DNA of 64,000 nucleotides from Oscillospiraceae bacterium CM (GTDB lineage Bacteria; Bacillota; Clostridia; Oscillospirales; Oscillospiraceae), in contig CP072107.1 in assembly GCA_022870705.1 (NCBI GenBank), positions 494,501 to 558,500 of the forward strand. Direction: 5' to 3'. The notes below the pieces were generated by a model. The model did no database searches and was not told the DNA's origin. It saw nothing but the letters and a program-made list of their open reading frames with translations. Below are positions 33,339 to 41,532 of the stretch, one piece after another; within the stretch, counting starts at the first letter, position 1, and each line of letters starts with the position of its first letter. The position numbers and the translations under genes are program-made.

Positions 33339-34208
33339 ATGATGCTCATCGTGAATCCCTATTCGGGCAGAGGTTTGTCATGCAGCGCCCTGGGCGCTAT
33401 CGTCTCTCTTTTATGCAGAGAAGGCTACGCCGTTACCGTTTATACAACGAAAACGCAAACACCAGAATACATTGCCAGAGAATACAGCGGGGGCTTTGAC
33501 GGCGTCGTCTGTGTCGGGGGTGACGGAACCTTAAGCGGCGTCGCCTCCGGCCTGATGCAGACACCGTCGCCCCCGCCTTTTGGTTATATACCGAACGGAA
33601 CGGCCAATGACATGGCCTCAACGCTTGCGCTGCCGCGAGACCCGAGGACTGCCGTCCTATCTATTTTAAATGGATGGCCGACACCGCTAGACATCGGCTG
33701 TTACGATAACAAGCATTTCACCTATATTGCGGCGTTCGGCGCTTTTACGGGCGTATCGTACACCACGAAGCAGAGCGCCAAACGGGCGCTGGGGCATTTG
33801 GCGTATGTTATAGGCGGTCTGGCAAGCGTCTCCAGCATTCGGCCCCGGCATACGGTTATCGACTATGACGACGGAACGCTGGAGGGCAATTTTATCTTCG
33901 GCGGTGTGACAAATTCAACGTCGATTGCCGGTTTTGTCCGCCTCGACGAAAAAGACGTGGATCTTGGCGACGGGCTTTTTGAAGTGATCCTCGTGCGCCA
34001 ACCCGTCAAGGCGGCTGATCTTGGCATCATACTCAACAGCATCATTAACCACACGTATGACAGCGACAACGTCCTCCTGCTGCACACAAAGCGTATCCGT
34101 TTTCGCTTTGACGAGGATGTTGAGTGGACGCGGGACGGGGAAAATGGCGGCATATATCGGGAACTCGAAATCACAAACTGCCGTCATGCCCTGAAGATCA
34201 TCATCTGA
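33339..34208 (+). CDS. Diacylglycerol kinase family lipid kinase
   Basis: 289 residues, a DagK/YegS/BmrU-type kinase. Visible: IVNPYSGRG at the N-terminus, the nucleotide loop VCVGGDGTLSGVASGL near residue 62 and IPNGTANDMA near residue 88. It probably phosphorylates diacylglycerol or a related lipid. The start is unclear: AAGGAG lies 20 nt before ATG 33339, and an in-frame CTG at 33330 would have better spacing. A four-codon ORF (ATG 33319) sits in between. It follows serA by 40 nt. Confidence 0.85.
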   Translation: MMLIVNPYSGRGLSCSALGAIVSLLCREGYAVTVYTTKTQTPEYIAREYSGGFDGVVCVGGDGTLSGVASGLMQTPSPPPFGYIPNGTANDMASTLALPRDPRTAVLSILNGWPTPLDIGCYDNKHFTYIAAFGAFTGVSYTTKQSAKRALGHLAYVIGGLASVSSIRPRHTVIDYDDGTLEGNFIFGGVTNSTSIAGFVRLDEKDVDLGDGLFEVILVRQPVKAADLGIILNSIINHTYDSDNVLLLHTKRIRFRFDEDVEWTRDGENGGIYRELEITNCRHALKIII

Positions 34209-34265
34209 CGAGACGGCGTTGCCGCTGGCGCTGCCGTTTATTCTGATTTATGTAAAGGAGCTTTC

Positions 34266-35042
34266 ATGTCTGTCAATATTCTGGCAGTCGGCGACGTCGC
34301 GGGGCAGACGGGGCTGACAATTCTGTCGAAAAAGCTCCGGTCGGTCAAACAGGCACACAATATCGCCTTCACCGTCGTCAACGGTGAAAACGCGGCTGTC
34401 TTCGGACTGACGCCGCAGCAGGCGGAGAGCCTGTTTGAATACGGGGCCGACGTTGTGACGCTCGGCAACCACACATGGTCGCGCCGCGAAATTATCCATT
34501 ATCTCGACGAGTGCCCGTATATCCTGCGGCCATCCAATTTTGCCCCGCAAAATCCAGGGCGTGGCTGGGGTGTTTTCGATACGTCATTCGGCGATGTGTG
34601 CGTGATCAACCTCATCGGGCGCTGCAACATGCCCTTCGGAACGGAAAACCCGTTTTTTGAAGCGGACAAGCTGCTTCGGCAGAATACGGCGCGTATCACA
34701 CTCGTCGACTTTCACGCGGAGGCAACGAGCGAAAAGCTGGCCATGGCTTACCATCTTGACGGCCGCGTGTCCGCGCTGTGGGGGACGCACACGCATGTCC
34801 AGACGTCGGACGCGCGCGTCTTTCCGCGGGGGACAGGATATATCACAGACCTTGGCATGACGGGCGCTTACGACTCTGTACTCGGCATCAAGCCGGAGCA
34901 ATCCCTGTCCATGTTTCTCGGGAACCCCCCGGTGCGGTACGAGACACAGTCGGGGCCGGCCAAAATTGAAGCAGCCGTTTTTGAAATTGATACGGAAACC
35001 GGCCGGTGCCTGAATGCAACGGCTATTCGGATGACGGAATAA
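34266..35042 (+). CDS. YmdB-like metallophosphoesterase (TIGR00282 family)
   Basis: 258 residues, the usual family length. Members are binuclear-metal phosphodiesterases; B. subtilis YmdB cleaves cyclic nucleotides and affects development and biofilm. Metal-binding motifs visible: GDVAGQTG, VNGENA, LGNHTW, VDFHAE and GTHTHVQT. SD AAAGGAG lies 6-7 nt before the ATG. It is spaced 57 nt after the lipid kinase gene and 10 nt before the FabG-like gene. No rny gene is adjacent here. Confidence 0.9.
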   Translation: MSVNILAVGDVAGQTGLTILSKKLRSVKQAHNIAFTVVNGENAAVFGLTPQQAESLFEYGADVVTLGNHTWSRREIIHYLDECPYILRPSNFAPQNPGRGWGVFDTSFGDVCVINLIGRCNMPFGTENPFFEADKLLRQNTARITLVDFHAEATSEKLAMAYHLDGRVSALWGTHTHVQTSDARVFPRGTGYITDLGMTGAYDSVLGIKPEQSLSMFLGNPPVRYETQSGPAKIEAAVFEIDTETGRCLNATAIRMTE

Positions 35043-35052
35043 TGAGGTGCTC

Positions 35053-35757
35053 ATGAAAACAGCATTGGTGACCGGCGCATCCCGTGGGATAGGCGCGGCC
35101 TGCGCGCGGGGGCTGGCTGAAGCCGGATGCCGCGTCTTCATCAATTATCAAAGCGATGCCGATGCCGCCGGGGCCTTGGCTGGTGCGCTGGGCGGTATTG
35201 CCGTGCAGGCGGATGTGGCTGACAGCGCGCAAGTCAAGCAGCTGTTTGAAAAGGTCGGCACGGCGGATATCCTTGTCTGCAATGCGGGTAAGGCGCTCTG
35301 CGGGCTGCTCTCAGAGACGCCGGAGGACGCTTGGCAGCGGGTTGTTGACGTCAACCTCGGCGGCGTTATCCGCTGCTGCCAGGCCGCCATTCCGGCGATG
35401 GTGCGCCAAAAAAGTGGGCGGATCATTCTGATATCTTCCATTTGGGGAACGGTTGGCGCGTCCTGCGAGGCCGTCTATTCAGCGACGAAAGCGGGGCTTT
35501 TTGGTTTGACGAAGTCGCTGGCGAAAGAGCTTGGCCCATCGGGCATCACCGTCAACTGCGTGGCACCGGGCGTCATCAAAACGGACATGAACAATGACCT
35601 GACGCCGGAAGTTCTTGACGAGCTTGCCACAATGACGCCGCTCGGCATGCTGGGAAAACCAGAGGATGTTGCCGCGCTTGTCCGCTTTCTCGCTTCCGAT
35701 GCGGCGCAGTTTATCACCGGGCAGATCATCGGGGTTGACGGCGGTTTTACCGGTTAA
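35053..35757 (+). CDS. fabG: SDR-family 3-oxoacyl-ACP reductase-like protein
   Basis: 234 residues, a short-chain dehydrogenase/reductase with FabG-like motifs: cofactor loop TGASRGIGAA near residue 7, CNAGKA, catalytic Ser in ILISSIWG, and YSATKAG with Tyr and Lys near residues 140-145. It ends with the VDGGFTG of FabG proteins. No other fatty-acid genes are next to it, so the in vivo substrate is not settled. The ATG at 35053 has GAGGTG ahead; the in-frame GTG at 35047 is inside that SD. It closes a unit of serC to here, followed by a strong terminator. Confidence 0.8.
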   Translation: MKTALVTGASRGIGAACARGLAEAGCRVFINYQSDADAAGALAGALGGIAVQADVADSAQVKQLFEKVGTADILVCNAGKALCGLLSETPEDAWQRVVDVNLGGVIRCCQAAIPAMVRQKSGRIILISSIWGTVGASCEAVYSATKAGLFGLTKSLAKELGPSGITVNCVAPGVIKTDMNNDLTPEVLDELATMTPLGMLGKPEDVAALVRFLASDAAQFITGQIIGVDGGFTG

Positions 35758-35773
35758 GCGAATAAAAAACATG

Positions 35774-35803
35774 GCCTCCGCGGCAAAGCCGCGGAGGCTT
35801 TTT
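35774..35803. terminator. Terminator between the fabG-like and glycosyltransferase genes
   Basis: Perfect 11-bp stem GCCTCCGCGGC / GCCGCGGAGGC with AAA loop and TTTTT. Confidence 0.9.
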
Positions 35804-37023
35804 CAGCGCTGCCCGGTGACGTTAAAAGCGAAGGCAGCCCTTATTTTGTCAGGCTTTTTTCGGTTAACAGATTCAATCAGAGTTTTGTATCGTGCCGTTG
35901 CCGCGGCGACGGCGTCTTCCCAGGAGATATAAAGGTCTGCCATTGCACACCGGCCAAGACGCGCAGCAAGGCTCGTGTCACGAATGACCGCTAGGACAGC
36001 CCGCGCGAGCGATGCGGCGTTTTCCTCAATGAGCAGCCCGTCCTGCCCGTCCGTCACGCCCTCGGCGGCAGAGCTGCCGCGGATAAGGATGCTGGCGAGC
36101 CCGCAGGCGGCCGCCTCTAAGACGACAATTGGCCTGTTGTCAAACGTCGAGGGGAGTAAAAACATATCCGCCATGCTGTAATACACACGCAGCAGTTGGC
36201 GATCACGGATGGCGCCCGTGAAGACGCACGACTCAGCAAGGCCGAGCGCCCGGGCATAAGATTTAATTTCGGCAAGGTCGGTACCGTCGCCTACAAAGAT
36301 CATCTTAAAGCCGAGCCCTTTGGCACGAACGCGGCGTAAGCCGTCAAGAATGATCCTGATGCCTTTGTACCACTGCGTTCTGCCGACGAAAAGAAAGACT
36401 GGCTCGTCCTCCCCAATGCTGTGTTTTCGCCGCAGGGCAGCAATAGCCGCAGCCGTTGCCCGCGCGCGCGGGAAATCAACACCATTTCCCATAACAATAT
36501 AATCACCCTGATAGCCAAGACCGCGCAAGTTTTCACCAGCACCGCGGCTGACAACCCAGACGTCGTCGCACGCATCGATATTGTTGACAATTAATTTAAT
36601 GGCTGCTGCCTGATTCAGACCGAGCGACAGGGCATTTTTTATTTCAATATCAAATTTTGTGTGATACGTAAAAATGAGGGGTGCACCGGTACAAGCGCGC
36701 AGCGTGCGGGCGAGGATTGCCGACGCAAACGGACAGTGCGCATGGATAATAGCAGGATGGTATCTGGCAAGCTTACGGATGGTGTGCGGACTAAAGGGGA
36801 AACCGGTTCTGTACCCGAGTGATTTTATCGTATCAATGCTTGGATAACGGACAACGGGGAAGGGATAATTGTCTGTCACGCCGGGATAGCTTGGTGTTGC
36901 TACGACGGCCCTGCCGTATTTGCGCGTTATAATATCCGCATAGTTCATGACCGCGTTGGCCACACCGTCAATGACGGGCGGGAAAGAATCATTCAACAGG
37001 CAGACGTTTATGGGCTTGTCCAT
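35803..37023 (-). CDS. Glycosyltransferase family 4 (GT-B fold)
   Basis: 406 residues. An N-terminal acceptor domain with the family start LLNDSFPPVIDGVANAV, then a GT1-type donor-binding domain: FVGRTQWYKG near residue 220 and PSTFDNRPIVVLEAAACG with the E-x7-E-like pattern near residue 305. Closest in style to 1,2-diacylglycerol glucosyltransferases and alpha-mannosyltransferases of Bacillota, but substrates cannot be told. SD GGAG precedes the ATG by about 9 nt. The single gene is convergent with the fabG-like unit. Confidence 0.83.
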   Translation of the reverse strand: MDKPINVCLLNDSFPPVIDGVANAVMNYADIITRKYGRAVVATPSYPGVTDNYPFPVVRYPSIDTIKSLGYRTGFPFSPHTIRKLARYHPAIIHAHCPFASAILARTLRACTGAPLIFTYHTKFDIEIKNALSLGLNQAAAIKLIVNNIDACDDVWVVSRGAGENLRGLGYQGDYIVMGNGVDFPRARATAAAIAALRRKHSIGEDEPVFLFVGRTQWYKGIRIILDGLRRVRAKGLGFKMIFVGDGTDLAEIKSYARALGLAESCVFTGAIRDRQLLRVYYSMADMFLLPSTFDNRPIVVLEAAACGLASILIRGSSAAEGVTDGQDGLLIEENAASLARAVLAVIRDTSLAARLGRCAMADLYISWEDAVAAATARYKTLIESVNRKKPDKIRAAFAFNVTGQR

Positions 37024-37114
37024 GTGTTAACTCCGATACTGTAACAGGTTGATTTTTAAACAGTATCGCCTTAACGGCACTTTAATTATACATCCATGGA
37101 CTTTTAGGGTTAAT

Positions 37115-37741
37115 TTACTGCTGGAATGCGTTGGCAAGGTTTTTCGCGTAGCCGATCATGCCGCCAGTCATCGCATCCATCAATTCGTCTGTAACGACGA
37201 CCATCCAGCTGCCGTCAACCTTTTTCAGCTGCACGGTCATTTCGGTTGTCGTGAGCGCCACATCGGGTTTTGACAACGCGTCAACAAACTGTTTTGTGAA
37301 GTCGTTCTGCGTATCGTTTTCCGATGCGCTGCCACTGAGTGCATTCGAAAAAGCATCCTTCATAGCAGCCGCAATACATGCTTGCAGGATTACCTTCGTG
37401 TCGGGCGCTGTGATTTTGACAGGGGCGCTGGCGGAATCGCCGCTGACCGTCACTTTATCTTCTATCGTAACCGTCATTTTACTGAAGGCAAGGTTCATGA
37501 CTTCCGCGCTTTCCAAATCGGAAGATGATGAAGGCGAAGCGGGTGATGTGTCATCAGCCGACGGCGATGCGGAAGCGGCCGTCGTTACCTCGCTGATGGA
37601 TAACGCCTGCACAGTTTCCGAATCTTGCTCTTTGACAGCGGCGAAAAACATTGCCAGAACGGTATCGGGTGATTTCGCAGCTGAACAGCCGACGAACAGC
37701 AACAAGACAACTGCCAGCAGAAGCACTGAGACTTTTTTCAT
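37115..37741 (-). CDS. Lipoprotein, unknown function
   Basis: 208 residues. Lipoprotein signal peptide ending in LLFVGC|S (Cys at residue 19). The mature part starts with a region like small NTF2-type or DUF4878/DUF5105 lipoproteins (PDTVLAMFFAAVKEQDSETV) and ends with a similar beta-rich stretch (MTVQLKKVDGSWMVVVTDEL), split by a Ser/Pro/Asp-rich insert (about residues 58-78). The insert shares the exact string PSADDTSP with the lipoprotein at 25.7-26.3 kb. Start is the ATG at 37741, with GAGG about 10 nt upstream. Function unknown. Confidence 0.65.
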   Translation of the reverse strand: MKKVSVLLLAVVLLLFVGCSAAKSPDTVLAMFFAAVKEQDSETVQALSISEVTTAASASPSADDTSPASPSSSSDLESAEVMNLAFSKMTVTIEDKVTVSGDSASAPVKITAPDTKVILQACIAAAMKDAFSNALSGSASENDTQNDFTKQFVDALSKPDVALTTTEMTVQLKKVDGSWMVVVTDELMDAMTGGMIGYAKNLANAFQQ

Positions 37742-37885
37742 GGTGGTTTCCTCTTTTCTCTCTATATGTGCTTTCAATTTTAACGGAAATAGGCGGAGAT
37801 TTCAAGATAATGGATTCGAGACGCGACGCCTTCGACCTCAATGAACCGGGTGACTTTACGGGATGCATTGATGCATGAAATTATC

Positions 37886-37914
37886 TTGACTTTGGAATTA
37901 TTGAGCCATATACT
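37886..37914 (+). promoter_or_regulatory. Promoter of the coiled-coil protein gene
   Basis: TTGACT, 17-nt spacer, TATACT; predicted start near 37921, directly before the SD. Confidence 0.6.
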
Positions 37915-37934
37915 GACAGTACGAGGTGGTACAA

Positions 37935-38195
37935 TTGGACAAAGAACTCTTAAACGCAATCGGTCAGCTGATAGATGAAAAGCTACAGCCGTTACATAAA
38001 AGCATTGACGACGTCAATGAAAAAATTGAAGTTGAAGTTACAAAAGTAAATATAAACATAGAAAATGATATAACAAAACGGCTTGATTCCCTGTTTGATG
38101 GGTACATGCTGACGCACGAAAAACAAAACGAGCTTGAACGTCATCTTGCAACGCTACAGCGTCGTGTGGAAAAACTCGAAACAAAAGCCATTTAG
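37935..38195 (+). CDS. Small coiled-coil protein
   Basis: 86 residues, charged and helical throughout (ELLNAIGQLIDEKLQPLHKS, ELERHLATLQRRVEKLETKA), with heptad-like spacing at the C-terminal end. I do not recognise a family; similar short coiled coils occur beside regulators and in phages, but nothing here points to a phage. The TTG at 37935 has GAGGTGG about 5 nt ahead; the earlier GTG at 37926 lies within that SD. It has its own promoter and ends about 120 nt before tRNA-Gly, which is read in the opposite direction. Confidence 0.55.
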   Translation: MDKELLNAIGQLIDEKLQPLHKSIDDVNEKIEVEVTKVNINIENDITKRLDSLFDGYMLTHEKQNELERHLATLQRRVEKLETKAI

Positions 38196-38318
38196 TGACT
38201 ATGACGAGATTTCCGACCCCGCCTGTTTTGACACAGACAGGTAGACATAATATATACAGTTATAGACAAAACGACCGACAAGTGTTGTAATTACTGCACT
38301 TGTCGGTCATTTATTTTT

Positions 38319-38392
38319 TGGAGCGGGTGAAGGGAATCGAACCCTCGCATTCAGCTTGGGAAGCTGACGTTCTACCATTGAACCACACCCGC
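38319..38392 (-). tRNA. tRNA-Gly (CCC)
   Basis: Minus-strand cloverleaf of 74 nt with encoded CCA. Acceptor stem GCGGGTG / CACCCGC, anticodon loop TTCCCAA giving anticodon CCC (reads GGG), T-arm GGTTCGATTCC. Confidence 0.92.
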
Positions 38393-38415
38393 AGCTTTTA
38401 ATCACGGTAAACATT

Positions 38416-38443
38416 ATTTTAACACAACTTGTCATAAATGCAA
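38416..38443 (-). promoter_or_regulatory. Promoter of tRNA-Gly
   Basis: On the minus strand: TTGCAT, 16-nt spacer, TAAAAT, ending 23 bp upstream of the tRNA. Confidence 0.55.
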
Positions 38444-38575
38444 GCGAAAAACGAAGATTCAGGATGCGTGGCGCGCAGCAGTAGCGGGATGCGTGTTGTT
38501 GGCGTGGCGGGTGCCGTGGCGCGGTTATATTTGTCCGAATTTCATCATATCCCTTTGTAAGAGGAGGGATATGCC

Positions 38576-39805
38576 ATGAAAAAACTTTTGTCCTTTTTAC
38601 TCGCAGCCGTGCTGTTTGTGGTGCTGACAGTCCCGACAGCCGCCGAAAATACAGCACCGGGATTTTTGGAGGAAAACGATAACGAGGCTATAGATGCCTC
38701 CGTCTTTAATGACGACATACCCGTTTCGAATGCCGCGGATTTAGCCATCACGGCACCGTCCGCTATTTTGATGGAAAAGGAGACGGGGAAGGTCATCTAT
38801 GAGAAAAACGCTGACGAGCAGCTAGAACCGGCCAGCGTGACGAAGGTGATGACAATCCTGCTTATTGTTGAGGCCATTAAGGCCGGAAAAATCACGCTTG
38901 ACGATATGGTGACGGCGAGCGCACACGCAGCCTCCATGGGTGGTTCACAGATTTTTATGGAGGAGGGCGAACAGCTGAGCGTCCGGGAGATGCTTAAATC
39001 GATTGTCGTCGCCTCTGCCAACGACTGTGCCGTTGCCATGGCTGAATATCTCGCAGGGTCGGAATCGGTTTTTGTGGCACGAATGAATGCGCGCGCCAAA
39101 GAACTCGGTATGACGCAGACGCATTTTACGAACTGCACAGGACTGCTGGACGATCAAACCCACGTCACGACGGCGCGTGATATCGCTATCATGTCGCGGG
39201 AACTGATTATGCATGACATGATTAAGGAATACACGAAAATCTGGATGGATACCGTCCGCGGCGGTAAATTCGGCTTGAGCAATACCAACAAGCTCATTTA
39301 CTATTATAAGGGTGCGACCGGCCTGAAAACCGGCTTTACAAGCCGCTCGATGCACTGCCTAGCTGCGACCGCTGAGCGGGACGGGGTGGAATACATTGCC
39401 GTTGTGCTGCACGCAGCCACATCGGCCGACCGGTTTGAAAGCGCGAAAACACTTTTGAACTATGCCTTTGCTAACTACGCGCTCATTTCAGCCTTCCCGG
39501 ACAAAGCTCTTCTGCCCGTTCGCGTTGCGCTTGGCAAAGTATCCTATGTGCAGCCGGTTGTTCAAGGCAGCGATAAAATCCTCTTAGAAAAGGATTTGGC
39601 ATCGAATGTGACAAAAGAGGTTCAGGTGGTCGACAAAGCCGAAGCGCCCATTCAAGCCGGAGAGCAGATGGGGACGCTGATCGTTAAAAGTGGCAAAACC
39701 ATTCTTGGTGAATTCCCGATTGTCGCCGGTGATAGCGTTGCACGACTTGGCTGGGGGGACGTCTTCGCAAAATTTGTTGCTATGCTTTTTGGTGGGACGG
39801 AGTAG
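38576..39805 (+). CDS. dacF: D-alanyl-D-alanine carboxypeptidase (S11 family, DacF-like)
   Basis: 409 residues. A signal peptide (about 1-23, AAVLFVVLTVPTAA) and a linker precede the S11 penicillin-binding domain. Active-site motifs are complete: SVTK near residue 89 with the nucleophile Ser, SAN near residue 147, and KTG near residue 256. A C-terminal domain of about 90 residues follows, typical of DacF/PBP5-type enzymes, and an end segment that may attach to the membrane (VFAKFVAMLFGG). It trims the terminal D-Ala from peptidoglycan stem peptides outside the membrane. SD GAGGAGGG lies close to the ATG. Confidence 0.92.
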   Translation: MKKLLSFLLAAVLFVVLTVPTAAENTAPGFLEENDNEAIDASVFNDDIPVSNAADLAITAPSAILMEKETGKVIYEKNADEQLEPASVTKVMTILLIVEAIKAGKITLDDMVTASAHAASMGGSQIFMEEGEQLSVREMLKSIVVASANDCAVAMAEYLAGSESVFVARMNARAKELGMTQTHFTNCTGLLDDQTHVTTARDIAIMSRELIMHDMIKEYTKIWMDTVRGGKFGLSNTNKLIYYYKGATGLKTGFTSRSMHCLAATAERDGVEYIAVVLHAATSADRFESAKTLLNYAFANYALISAFPDKALLPVRVALGKVSYVQPVVQGSDKILLEKDLASNVTKEVQVVDKAEAPIQAGEQMGTLIVKSGKTILGEFPIVAGDSVARLGWGDVFAKFVAMLFGGTE

Positions 39806-39850
39806 AAACAATAAAATGGGATAAAACAACAGCGTCTGGTGACGCTATCA

Positions 39851-39884
39851 ATAACGGCGCGCCGTGTCATGACGGCGCGCTGTT
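39851..39884 (+). terminator. Stem-loop after dacF
   Basis: GC-rich 12-13-bp inverted repeat (AACGGCGCGCCGT / ACGGCGCGCTGTT) with a 6-nt loop; the following T run is short. Confidence 0.5.
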
Positions 39885-39906
39885 ATATTGAACAATTGTT
39901 CAATAT
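39885..39906. promoter_or_regulatory. Perfect 22-bp palindrome, possible operator
   Basis: Half-site ATATTGAACAA followed directly by its exact complement TTGTTCAATAT. It lies 71 bp left of the promoter for the P-loop protein gene and directly after the dacF stem-loop. The size and symmetry suit a dimeric repressor of the TetR or similar type. Confidence 0.4.
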
Positions 39907-39976
39907 ATAATATAAGAACGCTGAAAAAAACAGGTGCGCGATTTGATGAAATCTTTATGAACGCCAATATTTATGG

Positions 39977-40005
39977 TTGATACCTTGGCTGAGAACTGTT
40001 AAAAT
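39977..40005 (+). promoter_or_regulatory. Promoter of the P-loop protein gene
   Basis: TTGATA, 17-nt spacer, TAAAAT. Confidence 0.55.
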
Positions 40006-40029
40006 AGAAAAAAGCGAAAGAGGTGTTTT

Positions 40030-40440
40030 ATGGTTAAGATCATCATGGGCGTCAAAGGCTCCGGCAAGACGAAGCAGCTTATTGATCTGGTCAACAAGGC
40101 CGTCAATGAGGAAAACGGCGATGTCGTCTGTATTGAAAAGGGGCAGAAGCTGACATACGATATTCCCCATGCCGCCCGTTTAATCGAAGCATCCGAGTAC
40201 GGCTTCACGAGCTATGATTTCCTCAAAGGCTTTATCAGCGGCCTGCATGCTGAAAACTATGACATTACCCATGTTTTTATCGACAGCCTCTTGAAAATTC
40301 TCGATCAGGCGGTTGATGCTAAGACGGAGGATTTTATCGACTGGTGCGAAGCCTTTTCCGAACGCGCAAATGTTAAGTTCACGATTACCATTAGTGCTGA
40401 AACGTCTCTTGCAACAGAAGGGATACGCAAATTTTTTTAA
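40030..40440 (+). CDS. P-loop ATP-binding protein, PilT-like hypothetical
   Basis: 136 residues. It begins with a Walker A motif (IIMGVKGSGKTKQLI, residues 4-18) and has an acidic stretch that may act as Walker B (ITHVFIDSLLKIL near residue 83). Similar short proteins in Clostridia have been labelled 'twitching motility PilT' by weak similarity, but this one has no PilT secretion-ATPase domain and no pilus genes lie nearby. It is likely a small cytoplasmic nucleotide-binding protein; the function is unknown. SD AAAGAGGTG precedes the ATG. Confidence 0.6.
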   Translation: MVKIIMGVKGSGKTKQLIDLVNKAVNEENGDVVCIEKGQKLTYDIPHAARLIEASEYGFTSYDFLKGFISGLHAENYDITHVFIDSLLKILDQAVDAKTEDFIDWCEAFSERANVKFTITISAETSLATEGIRKFF

Positions 40441-40452
40441 TTGAAAAGCTCG

Positions 40453-40486
40453 GCGGCACCATGCTTCATGGTGCCGCTTTTTTTTT
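40453..40486. terminator. Bidirectional terminator
   Basis: Perfect 10-bp stem GCGGCACCAT / ATGGTGCCGC with a 5-nt loop and a run of nine T. It overlaps the end of the convergent hydrolase gene. Confidence 0.85.
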
Positions 40487-41425
40487 GTCTTTTGAGAGCT
40501 TCGCTAAAAGCCAATCAAGAATGTCGTTGAAAACATCCTGCCGGATCGTCTCGTTGAGCACCTCGTGCCGCGCGCCCTGATACATTTTAACCGTCACATC
40601 ATCTAGGCCGGCGGCCGTAAAAAGGCGCTGAACCTTTCGAACACCGAATCCAAAGTCACCGACAGGATCCTGATCGCCGGAGACGAATAGGATCGGCAGG
40701 TCCTTCTGCATATGTGCGATATTTTTTTTTCGCCCGACAAATTGAATCCCGCCGAGCAGGTCGGAAAAGAGCCCCACCGTTGGCACGAAACCGCACGTAT
40801 TGTCGGCAATAAATCGGTCGACAAGATCAACGTCGCGTGTGAGCCAGTCGCACGGCGTCCGCAGCGGGTTGACGCGGCGGTTATAGGCGCCAAAGCAGAG
40901 AAGATTGAGCGCGGCGCTCTGTTTTCTCGCGCCGTACAGCAGCTTCTGAACAGATGACAGCAGAAGACCGACATGGATCAGGGCGGCCGCCGGTTGCCCC
41001 GTGCCGCTGATGATACAGCCCGACAGTATGTTTTGATACCGGGTTAAAAACGTGCGGGTCAGAAAGCTGCCCATGGAATGGCCGAGCAGGAAGTAGGGCA
41101 GCCCCGGAAACTTAGCGCGCGCCGACTCAAAAACGAGGTGCAAATCGCGCACGGCGAAATCCCAGCCGCCTTTTTCCGTGAAAAAGCCGAGATCTTCTTC
41201 TGTGGCGGCTGAGCGCCCGTGACCGAGATGGCTGTTGCCAATGACGGCAAAGCCGTTGTTGGCCATAAAACGGGCAAACGTGTCATACCGGCCGATATGC
41301 TCTGTAACACCATGTGCCAACTGTAAAACGGCCTTAACATTTCTGTCGTCCGGGAGCCACTGCATGATGTGAAGGCGGCTTTTGCCGTCAGAAGAGGATA
41401 GATTAAATTCAGACAGGCATGACAT
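40466..41425 (-). CDS. Alpha/beta hydrolase, monoacylglycerol-lipase-like
   Basis: 319 residues. The alpha/beta-hydrolase fold with the nucleophile elbow GHSMGS near residue 116, acid in SGDQDPVGD and base His in ARHEVLNE near residue 289; the QLAHGVTEHIGRY segment is typical of the Hydrolase_4 (monoacylglycerol lipase) group. No signal peptide. It probably hydrolyses a lipid monoester in the cytoplasm. The gene is divergent from queH with start regions overlapping by a few bases. Confidence 0.85.
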   Translation of the reverse strand: MSCLSEFNLSSSDGKSRLHIMQWLPDDRNVKAVLQLAHGVTEHIGRYDTFARFMANNGFAVIGNSHLGHGRSAATEEDLGFFTEKGGWDFAVRDLHLVFESARAKFPGLPYFLLGHSMGSFLTRTFLTRYQNILSGCIISGTGQPAAALIHVGLLLSSVQKLLYGARKQSAALNLLCFGAYNRRVNPLRTPCDWLTRDVDLVDRFIADNTCGFVPTVGLFSDLLGGIQFVGRKKNIAHMQKDLPILFVSGDQDPVGDFGFGVRKVQRLFTAAGLDDVTVKMYQGARHEVLNETIRQDVFNDILDWLLAKLSKDKKKAAP

Positions 41426-41532
41426 GGCAATATCGCCCCTTTTGTGTTATACTCAGGTGGATTAATGGGTCTATCGGGTATCGTTTGAACATTTTGCCAA
41501 AATATACGGCCTGCCGGACAAAACAGAAGGAG

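Noticed and set aside
38307-38657. 116-codon minus-strand ORF over the tRNA-Gly gene
   Set aside because: It spans the tRNA and its promoter and runs into the dacF start; a shadow frame without SD.
40030-40440. Calling the P-loop gene pilT
   Set aside because: Only the Walker A motif matches; the secretion-ATPase boxes are absent and there are no pilus genes nearby.
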